A stretch of DNA of 40,716 nucleotides from Streptacidiphilus carbonis (GCF_000787775.1 NZ_BBPM01000020.1:1-40716); one strand, 5' to 3'; shown: positions 16,844-25,705, counted from the first letter of the stretch. Notes: generated by a model from the letters alone, not told the origin. Program-made: numbers and translations.

Positions 16844-18457
16844 TCACTTCTCGACAGGGGGAAGCCGCAGTTGGAGCATGGCCAGCAGTCGCTGCTCGGG
16901 GCTGCTCAGGTCCAGCCCGGTGAGCTGCTGGGCGCGGCGGACCCGGTAGCGCAGGGTGTTGGGGTGGATGTGCAGCCCGGCGGCGGCCTCGCGGACGTCG
17001 CCGAGGCCGTCCAGCCAGGCCAGCACCGAGGCCGCCAGCCGGCCGCCGTGCCGGTCGTCGTGCGCCACCAGCGCGGTCAGTCGGGGGTCGCGGACCTCGG
17101 GGTTGGCGGCCAGCAGCTCCAGCAGTTCGCCGAGCAGCACCTGGGCCCTGACGTCGGGCAGCGCCGCGATGTCGGCGGTGATCCGTCCGGCCGCCATCGC
17201 GTCCATCACCCGGTCCGCCTCGGCCCGGGACGCGGCCACCGCGCCGAGGTCGGGGACCACCCGGCCGACCGCCCCGCGAAGCGGCCCGGCCGTGTGCCGG
17301 CGGGCCGCGTCGGCGATGTCCTGGGCCCAGCCCCGCAGGGTCTCCGGGGAGACGCCGCGCGGAAGTTCCGGCAGCAGCACATAGACCCGGTCGCCGACCG
17401 GGGCGACCAGGGCGCTCCGGTGCCGGGCGGCGGCGTGCACCGAGATGACGTTGAGGGTCTCGCTGCGGCTCGGCTCCGGACCGCCGGGCAGGGCGAAGCC
17501 GAGTACGGCGGCCGGGCGGCGGACGTCCAGGGCCAGGTGCCCGGCGAGGGTCTGCGGCCCGGTCGCCCCGTCCAGCAGCCCGGCCAGCAGGGTGCGGGTG
17601 AGCCGCAGGTCGGCGCTGACCTCGCTGCGGCGGCGGACCAGGTGCAGCGCGGCGACCCGGGCCGCGCCGAGCAGCGCCTGGTCGGCCCGCTCGGCCAGCG
17701 GGGCTGATCCCTCCTGCACCCAGATCGTCCCCAACTGCCGTTCGCCGGACCGGATCGCCACCACCAGGCGGCGGCGCAGCCCCAGCTCGGGGTGCGGGTC
17801 GATGGACACCACCGTGTCCAGGGTGCGCAGTTGCTGGAACACCCCCCATTCGCGCAGCTTGGAGAGGTACGGCTCGGGTCCCTGCCAGCCCAGGATGGTC
17901 AGCCGGCGCAGGTCGTCCGCCTCGTCGGAGTCGGCGGAGCGCGAGTAGGCCAGGATCCGGTTGGCGGTGTCCTCGATGCTGACGATGCCGCCGGTGAGCA
18001 CCGCTGTGGTCTGGGCCAGCCCGAACAGGTCGCCCTCCTGGGCGTCGGCGCTGCTCAGCTGCGGCCGACCGGCCGCGAGGGCGGCCCGGACCAGCGCGTC
18101 CAGCCGTCCCCAGCGGGCCTCCGGGTGGACCGACAGCAAAGCAACCCCTGCGTCTTCGGCAGCGGCGCGCAGCGCCTCCGGCGGGGTGCCGGGGGCCGGT
18201 TTCACCGCGACGGCCGTCGCGCCGTCCCGGGCGGCGGCGCGCAGCACCGGCAGGGCGGAGCGGCCGCGCACGCCCAGGGCCAGCACCAGGTCGCCGGGGC
18301 GGGCCGACGGCGGGTCCTCCGGGTCGAGCAGAGCGACCCCGGTGACCAGGGCGTCCAGGTCAGGGGCGTACTGCAGCTCGGCCAGCGGCTCGCCGAAGGA
18401 CATCAGCAGCTGGCGCAGCGAGACGCCGTCGGCGTCCGGCAAAGCTCCCTGCCCCAT
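16844..18457 (-). CDS. PucR-family regulator of proline catabolism
   Basis: 537-residue transcription factor. The N-terminal PucR-type sensor region spans about 15-130, a GGDEF-like or central CdaR part lies in the middle, and a Fis-like helix-turn-helix is at the C-terminus (about 475-525, VREAAAGLHIHPNTLRYRVRRAQQLTG). Divergent from pruA and putA; PucR-type activators that respond to proline control these genes in Streptomyces, so it probably is the proline-responsive activator. ATG 18457 was chosen because GAGGTGG lies six to seven bases upstream; GTG 18466 falls inside that site. TAACAT (18505-18500, minus strand) is a fair -10. Confidence 0.88.
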   Translation of the reverse strand: MGQGALPDADGVSLRQLLMSFGEPLAELQYAPDLDALVTGVALLDPEDPPSARPGDLVLALGVRGRSALPVLRAAARDGATAVAVKPAPGTPPEALRAAAEDAGVALLSVHPEARWGRLDALVRAALAAGRPQLSSADAQEGDLFGLAQTTAVLTGGIVSIEDTANRILAYSRSADSDEADDLRRLTILGWQGPEPYLSKLREWGVFQQLRTLDTVVSIDPHPELGLRRRLVVAIRSGERQLGTIWVQEGSAPLAERADQALLGAARVAALHLVRRRSEVSADLRLTRTLLAGLLDGATGPQTLAGHLALDVRRPAAVLGFALPGGPEPSRSETLNVISVHAAARHRSALVAPVGDRVYVLLPELPRGVSPETLRGWAQDIADAARRHTAGPLRGAVGRVVPDLGAVAASRAEADRVMDAMAAGRITADIAALPDVRAQVLLGELLELLAANPEVRDPRLTALVAHDDRHGGRLAASVLAWLDGLGDVREAAAGLHIHPNTLRYRVRRAQQLTGLDLSSPEQRLLAMLQLRLPPVEK

Positions 18458-18499
18458 TCGTCCCACCTCGTTGTCCGATCGACCAGTCCACCTGCCCAG

Positions 18500-18547
18500 A
18501 TGTTATCCGCTCGGCCAAATCCGGGGCCCACCGCCGAGCCTTAGCGT
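18500..18547. promoter_or_regulatory. Divergent promoters of the PucR regulator and pruA
   Basis: Minus strand: TAACAT at 18505-18500 for the regulator. Plus strand: TAGCGT at 18542-18547 for pruA, 54 bp before its GTG. The pruA -35 region is poor, as expected for a promoter that needs an activator such as the divergent PucR protein. Confidence 0.4.
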
Positions 18548-18601
18548 GCTGCACAACGGCAGAGACCCTGCCCCCGTCGTTGCCACAGGAGGAGAGCGCG
18601 C

Positions 18602-20233
18602 GTGTTGGACGCTGTGACCCGGATTCCCGCGCCGGTCAATGAGCCGGTGCACAGCTATGCGCCGGGCAGCCCCGAGCGGGCCCGGCTGGAGGCCGAGCTG
18701 AAGCGGCTCGGCGAGCAGGGCCCGGTCGAGCTGACCATGGCCGTCGGCGGGGTCCGCCGGCTCGGCCGAGGCGAGCCGATGGACGTGGTCCAGCCGCACC
18801 GCCACGCCGCCGTGCTCGGCACCCTGCGCAACGCGACCCGCGAGGACGCGCAGGAAGCCGTCGACGCCGCTCTGGCCGCCGCCCCCGGCTGGCGGGCGCT
18901 CTCCTTCGACGACCGCGCCGCGATCTTCCTCAAGGCCGCGGACCTGCTGGCCGGGCCCTGGCGGGAGACCATCGCCGCGGCCACCATGCTGGGCCAGTCC
19001 AAGACCGCCCAGCAGGCCGAGATCGACAGCCCCTGCGAGCTGGTCGACTTCTGGCGCTTCAACGTCCACTTCGCCCGGGAGATCCTGGCCGAGCAGCCGC
19101 AGTCCTCGCCGGGCGTCTGGAACCGCAGCGACCACCGGCCGCTGGAGGGCTTCGTCTACGCGATCACCCCCTTCAACTTCACCGCCATCGCGGGCAATCT
19201 GCCGACCGCGCCGGCGCTGATGGGCAACACCGTGGTGTGGAAGCCCTCGCCGACCCAGCAGTTCGCCGCGCACCTGCTGATGGACCTGCTGGAGGAGGCC
19301 GGGCTGCCGGCCGGCGTCATCAACATGGTCACCGGCGACGGCCTGGCCGTCTCCGAGGTCGCGCTGACCCACCGCGACCTGGCGGGCATTCACTTCACCG
19401 GCTCCACCGCGACCTTCCAGAAGCTGTGGGCCGCGGTCGGCGCCAACATCGGCGGCTACCGCAGCTACCCCCGCCTGGTCGGTGAGACCGGCGGCAAGGA
19501 CTTCCTGGTCGCCCACCCCAGTGCCGACCCGGCTGTGCTCAAGACGGCGATGACCCGCGGCGCCTTCGAGTACCAGGGCCAGAAGTGCTCGGCGCTGTCC
19601 CGCGCGTACGTCCCGGCCTCGCTCTGGGAGCAGATCAAGGACGGCTTCAGGGACGAGGTGGAGTGGCTCACCATGGGCGACGTCACCGACCTGGGCAACT
19701 TCATGGGCGCCGTCATCGACGCCCGCTCCTTCGCCAAGAACAAGGGCGCGATCGACCGCGCCGCCGCCGACCCGCGGGTCGAGGTGCTCGCGGGCGGCAG
19801 CTACGACGACTCGGTCGGCTGGTTCGTCCGTCCGACGGTGCTGGTCTGCGAGGACCCGGAGGCCGAGTACTTCCGTGAGGAGTACTTCGGCCCGGTGCTG
19901 GCCGTGCACGTGTTCGCGGACGAGCGCTACGAGGAGGTGCTGGAGCAACTCGACCGGGTCTCCTCCTACGCCCTGACCGGCGCGGTCGTCGCCCGCGACC
20001 GGGCGGCCATCGCCGCCACCATGGAGAAGCTGCGCTTCGCGGCCGGCAACTTCTACATCAACGACAAGCCGACCGGTGCGGTGGTCGGCCAGCAGCCCTT
20101 CGGCGGCGGGCGGGCCTCCGGCACCAACGACAAGGCGGGCGCGGCGCAGAACCTGCTGCGCTGGACCTCGACCCGGTCCATCAAGGAGACCTTCGCCCCG
20201 CCGACGGACTTCCGCTACCCGCACATGGGCTGA
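18602..20233 (+). CDS. pruA: 1-pyrroline-5-carboxylate dehydrogenase
   Basis: NAD-dependent aldehyde dehydrogenase that oxidises P5C/glutamate semialdehyde to glutamate, the second step of proline breakdown. 543 residues. Catalytic C329 lies in YQGQKCSALS and the general base E295 in LVGETGGKDF; the C-terminal QPFGGGRASGTNDKAGAAQNLLRWTSTRSIKE motif is typical of P5CDH. GTG 18602 follows AGGAGG (18587-18592); TTG 18605 would give the more usual N-terminus MDAVT and is possible. putA follows 50 bp later with no terminator, so both are probably one transcript. Confidence 0.96.
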   Translation: MLDAVTRIPAPVNEPVHSYAPGSPERARLEAELKRLGEQGPVELTMAVGGVRRLGRGEPMDVVQPHRHAAVLGTLRNATREDAQEAVDAALAAAPGWRALSFDDRAAIFLKAADLLAGPWRETIAAATMLGQSKTAQQAEIDSPCELVDFWRFNVHFAREILAEQPQSSPGVWNRSDHRPLEGFVYAITPFNFTAIAGNLPTAPALMGNTVVWKPSPTQQFAAHLLMDLLEEAGLPAGVINMVTGDGLAVSEVALTHRDLAGIHFTGSTATFQKLWAAVGANIGGYRSYPRLVGETGGKDFLVAHPSADPAVLKTAMTRGAFEYQGQKCSALSRAYVPASLWEQIKDGFRDEVEWLTMGDVTDLGNFMGAVIDARSFAKNKGAIDRAAADPRVEVLAGGSYDDSVGWFVRPTVLVCEDPEAEYFREEYFGPVLAVHVFADERYEEVLEQLDRVSSYALTGAVVARDRAAIAATMEKLRFAAGNFYINDKPTGAVVGQQPFGGGRASGTNDKAGAAQNLLRWTSTRSIKETFAPPTDFRYPHMG

Positions 20234-20283
20234 CGCTCCCTCACCGACCCCCTGCCACCACCTTTTCATTGCTTGGAGTCGTC

Positions 20284-21213
20284 ATGCTCCGCACCTCCCT
20301 GCTCGCTGCCTCCCGTTCGCCGCGCACCCGCGCGGTGGTGCAGCAGCTTCCGCCCACCCGGGCCCTGGTCGAGCGCTTCGTCGCCGGCGAGGAACTGGAC
20401 GACGCCGTGGCCGTCACCGACGAGCTGGTCGGCGCGGGGCGGCGGATCACCCTGGACCACCTCGGCGAGGACACCCGCGACGCGGCCCAGGCCGCGGGGA
20501 CCGCCGCCGCGTACGAGCGGCTGCTGAGCGCGCTCAAGGAGACCGGGCTGGCCGACCGCGCCGAGGTCTCGGTCAAGCTCTCGGCGGTCGGCCAGTTCCT
20601 GGGAGCCGACGGCGAGCGGGTGGCGCTCGACAACGCCCGCCGCATCTGCGAGGCCGCGGCGGACGCGGGCACCACGGTCACCCTGGACATGGAGGACCAC
20701 ACCACCACGGACTCCACCCTGGGCATCGCACGCGAACTGCGGGCCGATTTCCCCTGGTTGGGCGTGGTGCTGCAGGCCTACCTGCACCGCACCGAGGCCG
20801 ACTGCGCCGACTTCTCCGGCCCCGGCTCCCGGGTGCGCCTCTGCAAGGGCGCCTACCAGGAGCCCGCGTCGGTGGCCCACCAGTCCAAGCACGAGGTCGA
20901 CCTCTCCTACGTCCGCTGCCTCAAGCAGCTGATGCGCGGCGAGGGCTACCCCATGGTCGCCTCGCACGACCCGCGGATGATCCGCATCGCCGGGCAGCTG
21001 GCCCAGTGGAACAACCGCAAGGCCGACACCTTCGAGTACCAGATGCTCTACGGCATCCGCCCCGACGAGCAGCAGCGCCTGGTCGACACCGGCGCCACCA
21101 TGCGCATCTACCTCCCCTACGGCGGCGAATGGTACGGCTACTTCATGCGCCGCCTGGCCGAACGCCCGGCCAACCTGGCCTTCTTCCTCCGGGCCCTGGC
21201 CACCCGCAACTGA
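20284..21213 (+). CDS. putA: Proline dehydrogenase
   Basis: FAD-dependent monofunctional enzyme that oxidises L-proline to P5C, passing electrons to quinone at the membrane. 309 residues, usual for the short actinobacterial form. The beta/alpha-barrel motifs are visible: VSVKLSAVG, RLCKGAYQEP, EYQMLYGIR and the substrate-binding Arg pair in YGEWYGYFMRRLAERP-like C-terminus (Y-F-M-R-R). ATG 20284 with GGAG upstream. It lies directly behind pruA, and converges on terD with a 17-bp gap. Confidence 0.95.
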   Translation: MLRTSLLAASRSPRTRAVVQQLPPTRALVERFVAGEELDDAVAVTDELVGAGRRITLDHLGEDTRDAAQAAGTAAAYERLLSALKETGLADRAEVSVKLSAVGQFLGADGERVALDNARRICEAAADAGTTVTLDMEDHTTTDSTLGIARELRADFPWLGVVLQAYLHRTEADCADFSGPGSRVRLCKGAYQEPASVAHQSKHEVDLSYVRCLKQLMRGEGYPMVASHDPRMIRIAGQLAQWNNRKADTFEYQMLYGIRPDEQQRLVDTGATMRIYLPYGGEWYGYFMRRLAERPANLAFFLRALATRN

Positions 21214-21230
21214 CCCCGCTCAAGCCGCGG

Positions 21231-22439
21231 TCAGAGCAGTTTGGAGGCGGGCTTGACCATGCCTCGGGCGCTCTTGGCGTCCTCGTACTCCTCAAGGGCG
21301 GTCATGACCCATTCGCCGGTGTTCATGCGGATGAGCTTGCAGATCATGACGCCGGTGCGGGGTTCGGCGTGGGTGAGGTCGAAGCGGACGAGTTCGGCGT
21401 TGGTGTTGGCGTCGATGAGGCGGCAGTAAGCCTTGGCGACGTCGGTGAACTTCTGTCCTGAGAAGGAGTTGACCGTGAAGACCAGGCCGGTGACCTGCGG
21501 CGGGAGGCTCTGCAGGTGGACCGTGATGACCTCGTCGTCGCCGGAGCCGGCACCGGTGAGGTTGTCGCCCATGTGCTGGATGGCGCCGTTGAAGCCCTGC
21601 AGGTGCATGAAGTAGATCTTCTCCAGCTCCTTGCGGTGGCTGTCGAAGGCGATGACGCTGGCGTCCAGGTCGACGGCGCGGCCGCGGTGGGCCGGCTCCC
21701 AGCCGAGGCCCATCTTGACCGAGGAGAGGAACGGCTTGCCGTCCTTGACCAGCGAGACCGAGCCGCCCTTGGTGAGGGAGACGCGGCCCTTGTCGAGGGT
21801 GATCTTGGCCGGGCCGACGGGAGCGGCGGCGGCCGGCGCGGGGTCGGCGGCCGGCGCCGGGGTCGGCGTGGGGGAGGCCAGGTGCCAGTCGTCGGGCTCG
21901 GGCTGCGGCGGACGGACGGAGGCGGGCTGCGCGGCGGGCGCCGCCGCGGGCTCCTCCTCGACCGAGATGCCGAAGTCCGTCGCGATGCCCGCCAGCCCGC
22001 TGGCGTAGCCCTGGCCCACGGCGCGCAGCTTCCATTCCGCGCCGCGCCGGTAGAGCTCGACCACGATCAGCGCCGTCTCGGTGGTGAGCCGCGGCGGGGT
22101 GAAAGTCGCCAGGACGGTGCCGCTGGCGCTGTCCTTGACCGTGGCGGTCGGCTCGGTGCCCGCGAAGGTGGCGTGCTGGTCGTCCAGGCTGGCGGTGATC
22201 ACGATCTTGTCGATGTCGGCCGGAACGCCGCCGGTGTCCACGGAGATCCCGGCCTGGCTGTAGCTGACCCCGGGTCCGCTGGGAGCGTTGAAGAAGATCA
22301 GGTCGTTGTCCGAGCGGACCTTCCCGGCCGTGGTGAGCAGCAGCGCGGAGACGTCCAGCAGCTTGGCGGCGGCGACCTCCACGCTGACGCGCGTGCTGGT
22401 CAGCGGCGTGTTGCCGCCGGGCGTGAGGACTGCGGTCAC
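21231..22439 (-). CDS. Two-domain TerD-family stress protein
   Basis: 402 residues. N-terminal TerD domain (1-165) without the usual GLGWD calcium loop; a Pro/Ala-rich linker (about 170-225); then a full C-terminal TerD domain (226-402) with KMGLGWEPAHRG and VDLDASVIAFD, the calcium-binding acid cluster, here with Glu in place of Asp in GWD. TerD proteins occur in tellurite, phage-defence and envelope-stress gene sets, and in many copies in Streptomyces. No other ter gene is near. GTG 22439 has GGAG six bases upstream; the frame is open upstream to 23390 only as a shadow of the dehydrogenase gene. Confidence 0.88.
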   Translation of the reverse strand: MTAVLTPGGNTPLTSTRVSVEVAAAKLLDVSALLLTTAGKVRSDNDLIFFNAPSGPGVSYSQAGISVDTGGVPADIDKIVITASLDDQHATFAGTEPTATVKDSASGTVLATFTPPRLTTETALIVVELYRRGAEWKLRAVGQGYASGLAGIATDFGISVEEEPAAAPAAQPASVRPPQPEPDDWHLASPTPTPAPAADPAPAAAAPVGPAKITLDKGRVSLTKGGSVSLVKDGKPFLSSVKMGLGWEPAHRGRAVDLDASVIAFDSHRKELEKIYFMHLQGFNGAIQHMGDNLTGAGSGDDEVITVHLQSLPPQVTGLVFTVNSFSGQKFTDVAKAYCRLIDANTNAELVRFDLTHAEPRTGVMICKLIRMNTGEWVMTALEEYEDAKSARGMVKPASKLL

Positions 22440-22465
22440 AGGGGTCTCCAGGGCTCGCACGATGG

Positions 22466-22481
22466 CCGGATCCGGATCCGG
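22466..22481. promoter_or_regulatory. 16-bp perfect palindrome upstream of terD
   Basis: CCGGATCCGGATCCGG is a perfect palindrome 27 bp before the terD start. A minus-strand -10-like TAGGCG lies at 22489-22484, so the palindrome falls in the initial transcribed region, a place for an operator or leader hairpin. Confidence 0.4.
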
Positions 22482-22513
22482 ACGCCTACGGGACCCACCG
22501 TAACCGCAGAACC

Positions 22514-23350
22514 TCACATTCCGGAGCCGACCGGTCGGAATCCCTCGGGCTGGACCGTGGTGAACGCCCCGCCGAGGTACCGGTACTCGGGTGTACCCGG
22601 CACCAGCGGGCCGTGCTCGGCGACCACGGATTCGGCGAAGGCCTCGGAGTCGTCCAGGGGTTCGTAGCCGAGGGCGCGGGCCGGGGCCAGGTCCCACCAG
22701 CCGCGGGTGTTGGCGCTGACGCCGTAGACGACGGTGTGGCCGTCGACGTCCGCGGTGAGGGCCGCGTGCATCAGCCGGGCGCAGTCGGCGGGGCTGAGCC
22801 AGGTCTCCAGCATCCGGGTGTCGGCCGGGACGGCGAAGCAGGAGCCGATGCGGATCGAGACCGTCTCCACGCCGTACTTGTCGGCGTAGAGGGAGGCCAG
22901 CGACTCGCCGAAGCACTTGGACAGGCCGTAGAAGGTGTCCGGCCGGAACGGCGTCCCGATCGGCAGGTCCTGCTTGCGGTCCTCGGGGTGCTCGGGGCGG
23001 GGGGTGAAGCCGACCGCGTGGTTGCTGCTGGCCAGCACCACCCGGCGGACGCCCTCGGCACGGACCGCCTCGTAGAGGTTGTAGGCGCCCTCGATGTTGG
23101 CGGCGAGAATGCGGTCGAAGGTGTTCTCCAGGGAGAGCCCGCCGAGGTGGATCACCGCGTCCACGCCGCGGACGGCCTCCTGTACCGCGTCCCGGTCGTG
23201 CAGGTCCACGGCGAGGGCCTCCGGCGCGCCCGGCACCGGGGCGATGTCGCTGAGGCGCAGCGCGTAGCCGTAACCGGGGAGGCTCTCGCGGAGGAAGGTG
23301 CCGACGCCGCCGGCGGCACCGGTCAGGAGTACATGGTGCGGGGTGGGCAT
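22514..23350 (-). CDS. udh: Uronate dehydrogenase (NAD-dependent)
   Basis: SDR-family enzyme that oxidises D-glucuronate or D-galacturonate to the aldaro-lactone, the first step of the oxidative uronate route. 278 residues. Rossmann motif G11-x2-G14-x2-G17 (LLTGAAGGVGTFL); catalytic Ser in VVLASSNHAVGF (108-113); Y141-x3-K145 in FYGLSKCFGE. The SSNH...YGLSKCFGE...RIGSC pattern and length match uronate dehydrogenase of Agrobacterium type (from memory). Divergent from kdgD, which acts two steps later. No terminator is seen before terD, so read-through is possible. A generic NAD-dependent epimerase is the alternative name, but less specific. Confidence 0.85.
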   Translation of the reverse strand: MPTPHHVLLTGAAGGVGTFLRESLPGYGYALRLSDIAPVPGAPEALAVDLHDRDAVQEAVRGVDAVIHLGGLSLENTFDRILAANIEGAYNLYEAVRAEGVRRVVLASSNHAVGFTPRPEHPEDRKQDLPIGTPFRPDTFYGLSKCFGESLASLYADKYGVETVSIRIGSCFAVPADTRMLETWLSPADCARLMHAALTADVDGHTVVYGVSANTRGWWDLAPARALGYEPLDDSEAFAESVVAEHGPLVPGTPEYRYLGGAFTTVQPEGFRPVGSGM

Positions 23351-23379
23351 CAGGCCTCCGAAGAAGATTGAACAAGAAT

Positions 23380-23434
23380 GTGGATCGCATTCACATATAT
23401 AGCTAGCCTAGGAGCGGCTGCATGATGCAGTCAA
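23380..23434 (-). promoter_or_regulatory. udh promoter and operator region
   Basis: Minus strand: -35 TTGACT (23434-23429), 18-bp spacer, -10 TAGGCT (23410-23405). The spacer holds a perfect 13-bp palindrome CTGCATGATGCAG (23418-23430), partly over the -35. A second inverted repeat, GTGGAT-CGC-ATTCAC (23380-23394, one G-T mismatch), lies downstream in the leader. The gap is shared with kdgD, so binding could control both directions. Confidence 0.55.
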
Positions 23435-23465
23435 TAAGCCCAGCAGAGCCATCAGGAGATCCCCC

Positions 23466-24407
23466 ATGCCGGACCACGCCGTACCGCCCCTCGCCGACCG
23501 GCTGCACGGACTCCTCTTCTTCCCGGTGACGCCGTTCGCCCTCGACGGTTCGCTGGACCTCGACGTGCTCCGCACCCATGTCGCCGCCGGGGTCGCCGGC
23601 GGCGCGGGCGCGGTCTTCGCCGCCTGCGGCACCGGCGAGTACCATGCCCTCGACCTGGACGAGTACGAGGCGGTGGTCGCCGCGGCCGTCTCGGCGACCG
23701 GCGGCCGGGTCCCGGTGGTGGCCGGGGTCGGCCACGGTACCGCGCTCGCCAAGCAGTTCGCCGCCCGGGCCCGCCGGGCCGGCGCGGACGGACTGCTGGT
23801 GCTGCCCCCCTACCTGGTCAGCGCCGACCAGGACGGGCTGCTGCGGCACTTCGCCGCCATCGCCGCGGCGACCGACCTCGATCTGATCGTCTATCAGCGC
23901 GACAACGCCGTGCTCACCCCGGCGTCGGTGGTCGCGCTGTCCCGGCTGCCGCAGGTGATCGGCATCAAGGACGGCTGCGGCGACCTCGACCTGATGCAGC
24001 GGATCATCAGCGCGATGCGGACCGAGGCCCCGGACCGGCGCTTCCTCTACTTCAACGGCCTGCCCACGGCCGAGCTCACCGGCCTCGCCTACCGCGGCAT
24101 CGGCATCACCCTCTACTCCTCCGCGGTCTACTGCTTCGCCCCGGACATCGCCCTCGCCTTCCACCGGGCGCTGCTGGGTGGCGACGACACGCTGGTCAAC
24201 GCCCTGCTGGACGGCTTCTACCGGCCGCTGGTGGAGCTGCGGAACCAGGGACGGGGGTACGCGGTGGCGCTGGTCAAGGCGGGCGTGCGGCTGGAGGGGC
24301 TGGACGCCGGCGGGGTGCGGCCGCCACTGTCGGACCCGGCTCCGCAGCACGTCAAGGAGTTGGCCGAACTGATCGCCCGCGGGCGCGCGCTGCTCGCAGG
24401 CAACTGA
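23466..24407 (+). CDS. kdgD: 5-dehydro-4-deoxyglucarate dehydratase
   Basis: DapA-family aldolase-fold enzyme that dehydrates and decarboxylates 5-keto-4-deoxyglucarate to 2-oxoglutarate semialdehyde. 313 residues, usual length. Schiff-base lysine K168 in VIGIKDGCGD and Tyr143 in IVYQRDNA are in place; GTGEYHALDLDEYE is characteristic of KdgD. ATG 23466 has AGGAG seven bases upstream. It is followed 23 bp later by the unknown 381-residue gene, and its product is the substrate of the ALDH at 26595. The aldarate dehydratase that supplies its substrate is not in the window. Confidence 0.92.
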   Translation: MPDHAVPPLADRLHGLLFFPVTPFALDGSLDLDVLRTHVAAGVAGGAGAVFAACGTGEYHALDLDEYEAVVAAAVSATGGRVPVVAGVGHGTALAKQFAARARRAGADGLLVLPPYLVSADQDGLLRHFAAIAAATDLDLIVYQRDNAVLTPASVVALSRLPQVIGIKDGCGDLDLMQRIISAMRTEAPDRRFLYFNGLPTAELTGLAYRGIGITLYSSAVYCFAPDIALAFHRALLGGDDTLVNALLDGFYRPLVELRNQGRGYAVALVKAGVRLEGLDAGGVRPPLSDPAPQHVKELAELIARGRALLAGN

Positions 24408-24430
24408 ACGCGACTGAGAAGGGGCTGCTG

Positions 24431-25576
24431 ATGCGTACTTCTGCCTTCCTGTATCCCTGGGACGTCCTCGGCGACCCGGACGCCCCGGCCCGTATCGCCG
24501 ACCTGGGCGTGGACGCGGTCACCCTGGCCTCGGCGTACCACAGCACCCGGGCGCTGACCCCGCGTCATCCGCGGACCCGGATCGTCACGGCGCCCTACGC
24601 CGCGGTCTACTACCCGCCGTCCGAGGAGCTCTGGGCGGGACGGGCGCTGCGGCCGCGGCGGCAGCGGTGGATCGATGCCGAGGACGCCTGGGGCGAGGCG
24701 GCGGAGCGGTTGGCCGCGGTCGGCCTGGAGGTGGCCACCTGGGTGGTGCTGGCGCACAACTCCCGCCTGGGCGGGGAGAATCCGGACAGTACGGTGCTGA
24801 ACGCCTACGGCGACCGGTATCCCTGGGCGCTGTGCGTGGCACGTCCGGAGGTGGTCGAGTACTGCGCCGCACTGGCCGGGGAGGCGGGGGCGCGGCCGGG
24901 CGCGGTGGGCACGGAGCTGGAGTCCTGCGGGTGGTACGGGCTGGCCCATCTGCACGCGCACGACAAGATCGGCGGCGTAGGGCTGGACGCTGCGGCGCAG
25001 TACCTGATGTCGCTCTGCTTCTGCGAGGTGTGCTCCGCGGGGTATGCGGAGGCAGGGGTCCCGGATCTGGCGGGGGCGGTGCGGGCCGCGTTGGAGCCGG
25101 TGTGGGCGGGGCGGGCCGAACGCTTCGCTGACGAGTGGTCAGGGGTGGAGAAGCTGCTGGGCGCGGACCTCGCGGCGGTGACGCTGCGCCGGCGGAAGGA
25201 GCGGGCCCGAGCGGTGCAGCGGGCCTGTGTGGACGCGGTCCGGGGGGCGGCCGGGGCCGCGGGCGCGGCGGCGTTCTCGGTGCTGCTGCATGCGGACACG
25301 GCCGCGCACCGGGTCGGTGCGAACGTGGGGGTGGAGCCGGAGTGGCTGCTGGGGGAGGGCGGCGCGGACGGGCTGGTGCTGCCGTGCACGGGGACGCCTG
25401 CGGCGTTCCCGTCGATCCCGGGGCGGACGTACGCGGCGAACTTCACCGTGGTGCGGGGGATGGGGGGCGACCCTGCGGTCACGCCGCCTCCCGGGGCAAC
25501 GGAGTTGCGGCTTTACCATGCCGGGCTGGCCTCCGAAGAGGACCTTGCGGCGGTGCGGAGGAGCTTGCGACAGTAG
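24431..25576 (+). CDS. Unknown protein of the uronate cluster, GH-like
   Basis: 381 residues, no signal peptide, function unknown. The N-terminal 200 residues look like the front of a TIM barrel (FLYPWDVLG, DAVTLASAYHS, VATWVVLAHNSRLG), with acids at E162 and E164 in GTELESCGWYG and a C196-x-C198-x2-C201 cluster (CFCEVC), the pattern seen in the zinc site of family GH42 galactosidases; C135, C145 and C166 could add a fourth ligand. The second half is Ala/Arg-rich and helical. It is cotranscribed with kdgD (gap 23 bp, AAGGGG site). It could be an intracellular glycoside hydrolase that frees uronic acids, or a lactone/aldarate enzyme; neither is shown. Confidence 0.75.
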   Translation: MRTSAFLYPWDVLGDPDAPARIADLGVDAVTLASAYHSTRALTPRHPRTRIVTAPYAAVYYPPSEELWAGRALRPRRQRWIDAEDAWGEAAERLAAVGLEVATWVVLAHNSRLGGENPDSTVLNAYGDRYPWALCVARPEVVEYCAALAGEAGARPGAVGTELESCGWYGLAHLHAHDKIGGVGLDAAAQYLMSLCFCEVCSAGYAEAGVPDLAGAVRAALEPVWAGRAERFADEWSGVEKLLGADLAAVTLRRRKERARAVQRACVDAVRGAAGAAGAAAFSVLLHADTAAHRVGANVGVEPEWLLGEGGADGLVLPCTGTPAAFPSIPGRTYAANFTVVRGMGGDPAVTPPPGATELRLYHAGLASEEDLAAVRRSLRQ

Positions 25577-25578
25577 GT

Positions 25579-25666
25579 GGCTTGTCGCGCGGTTCCCCGC
25601 GCCCCTTGCATGTGCAACTGAGCCAGTTGCAGAACCTCAGGGGCGCGGGGAACCGCGCGACAAGCC
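25579..25666. terminator. Bidirectional terminator from a common Streptomyces repeat
   Basis: Perfect 28-bp arms at 25579-25606 and 25639-25666, with a smaller GCAACTG/CAGTTGC hairpin inside the loop. It separates the convergent kdgD operon and iclR. The arm, ending TTCCCCGCGCCCCT, resembles a sequence that is found between genes very often in Streptomyces genomes, and a single-arm copy occurs at 28119-28146. Confidence 0.85.
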
Positions 25667-25705
25667 CACCGCTCAGCCGCACTCGCCGACGTACCCCGAG
25701 AACCC

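Noticed and set aside
21231-23390. Long fused TerD/dehydrogenase-region protein
   Set aside because: Upstream of 22439 the frame is an out-of-phase shadow of udh; a ribosome site and TerD-like N-terminus mark GTG 22439.
25579-25666. Insertion sequence ends
   Set aside because: The arms enclose only 32 bases with no transposase and no target duplication; best read as a terminator-like intergenic repeat.
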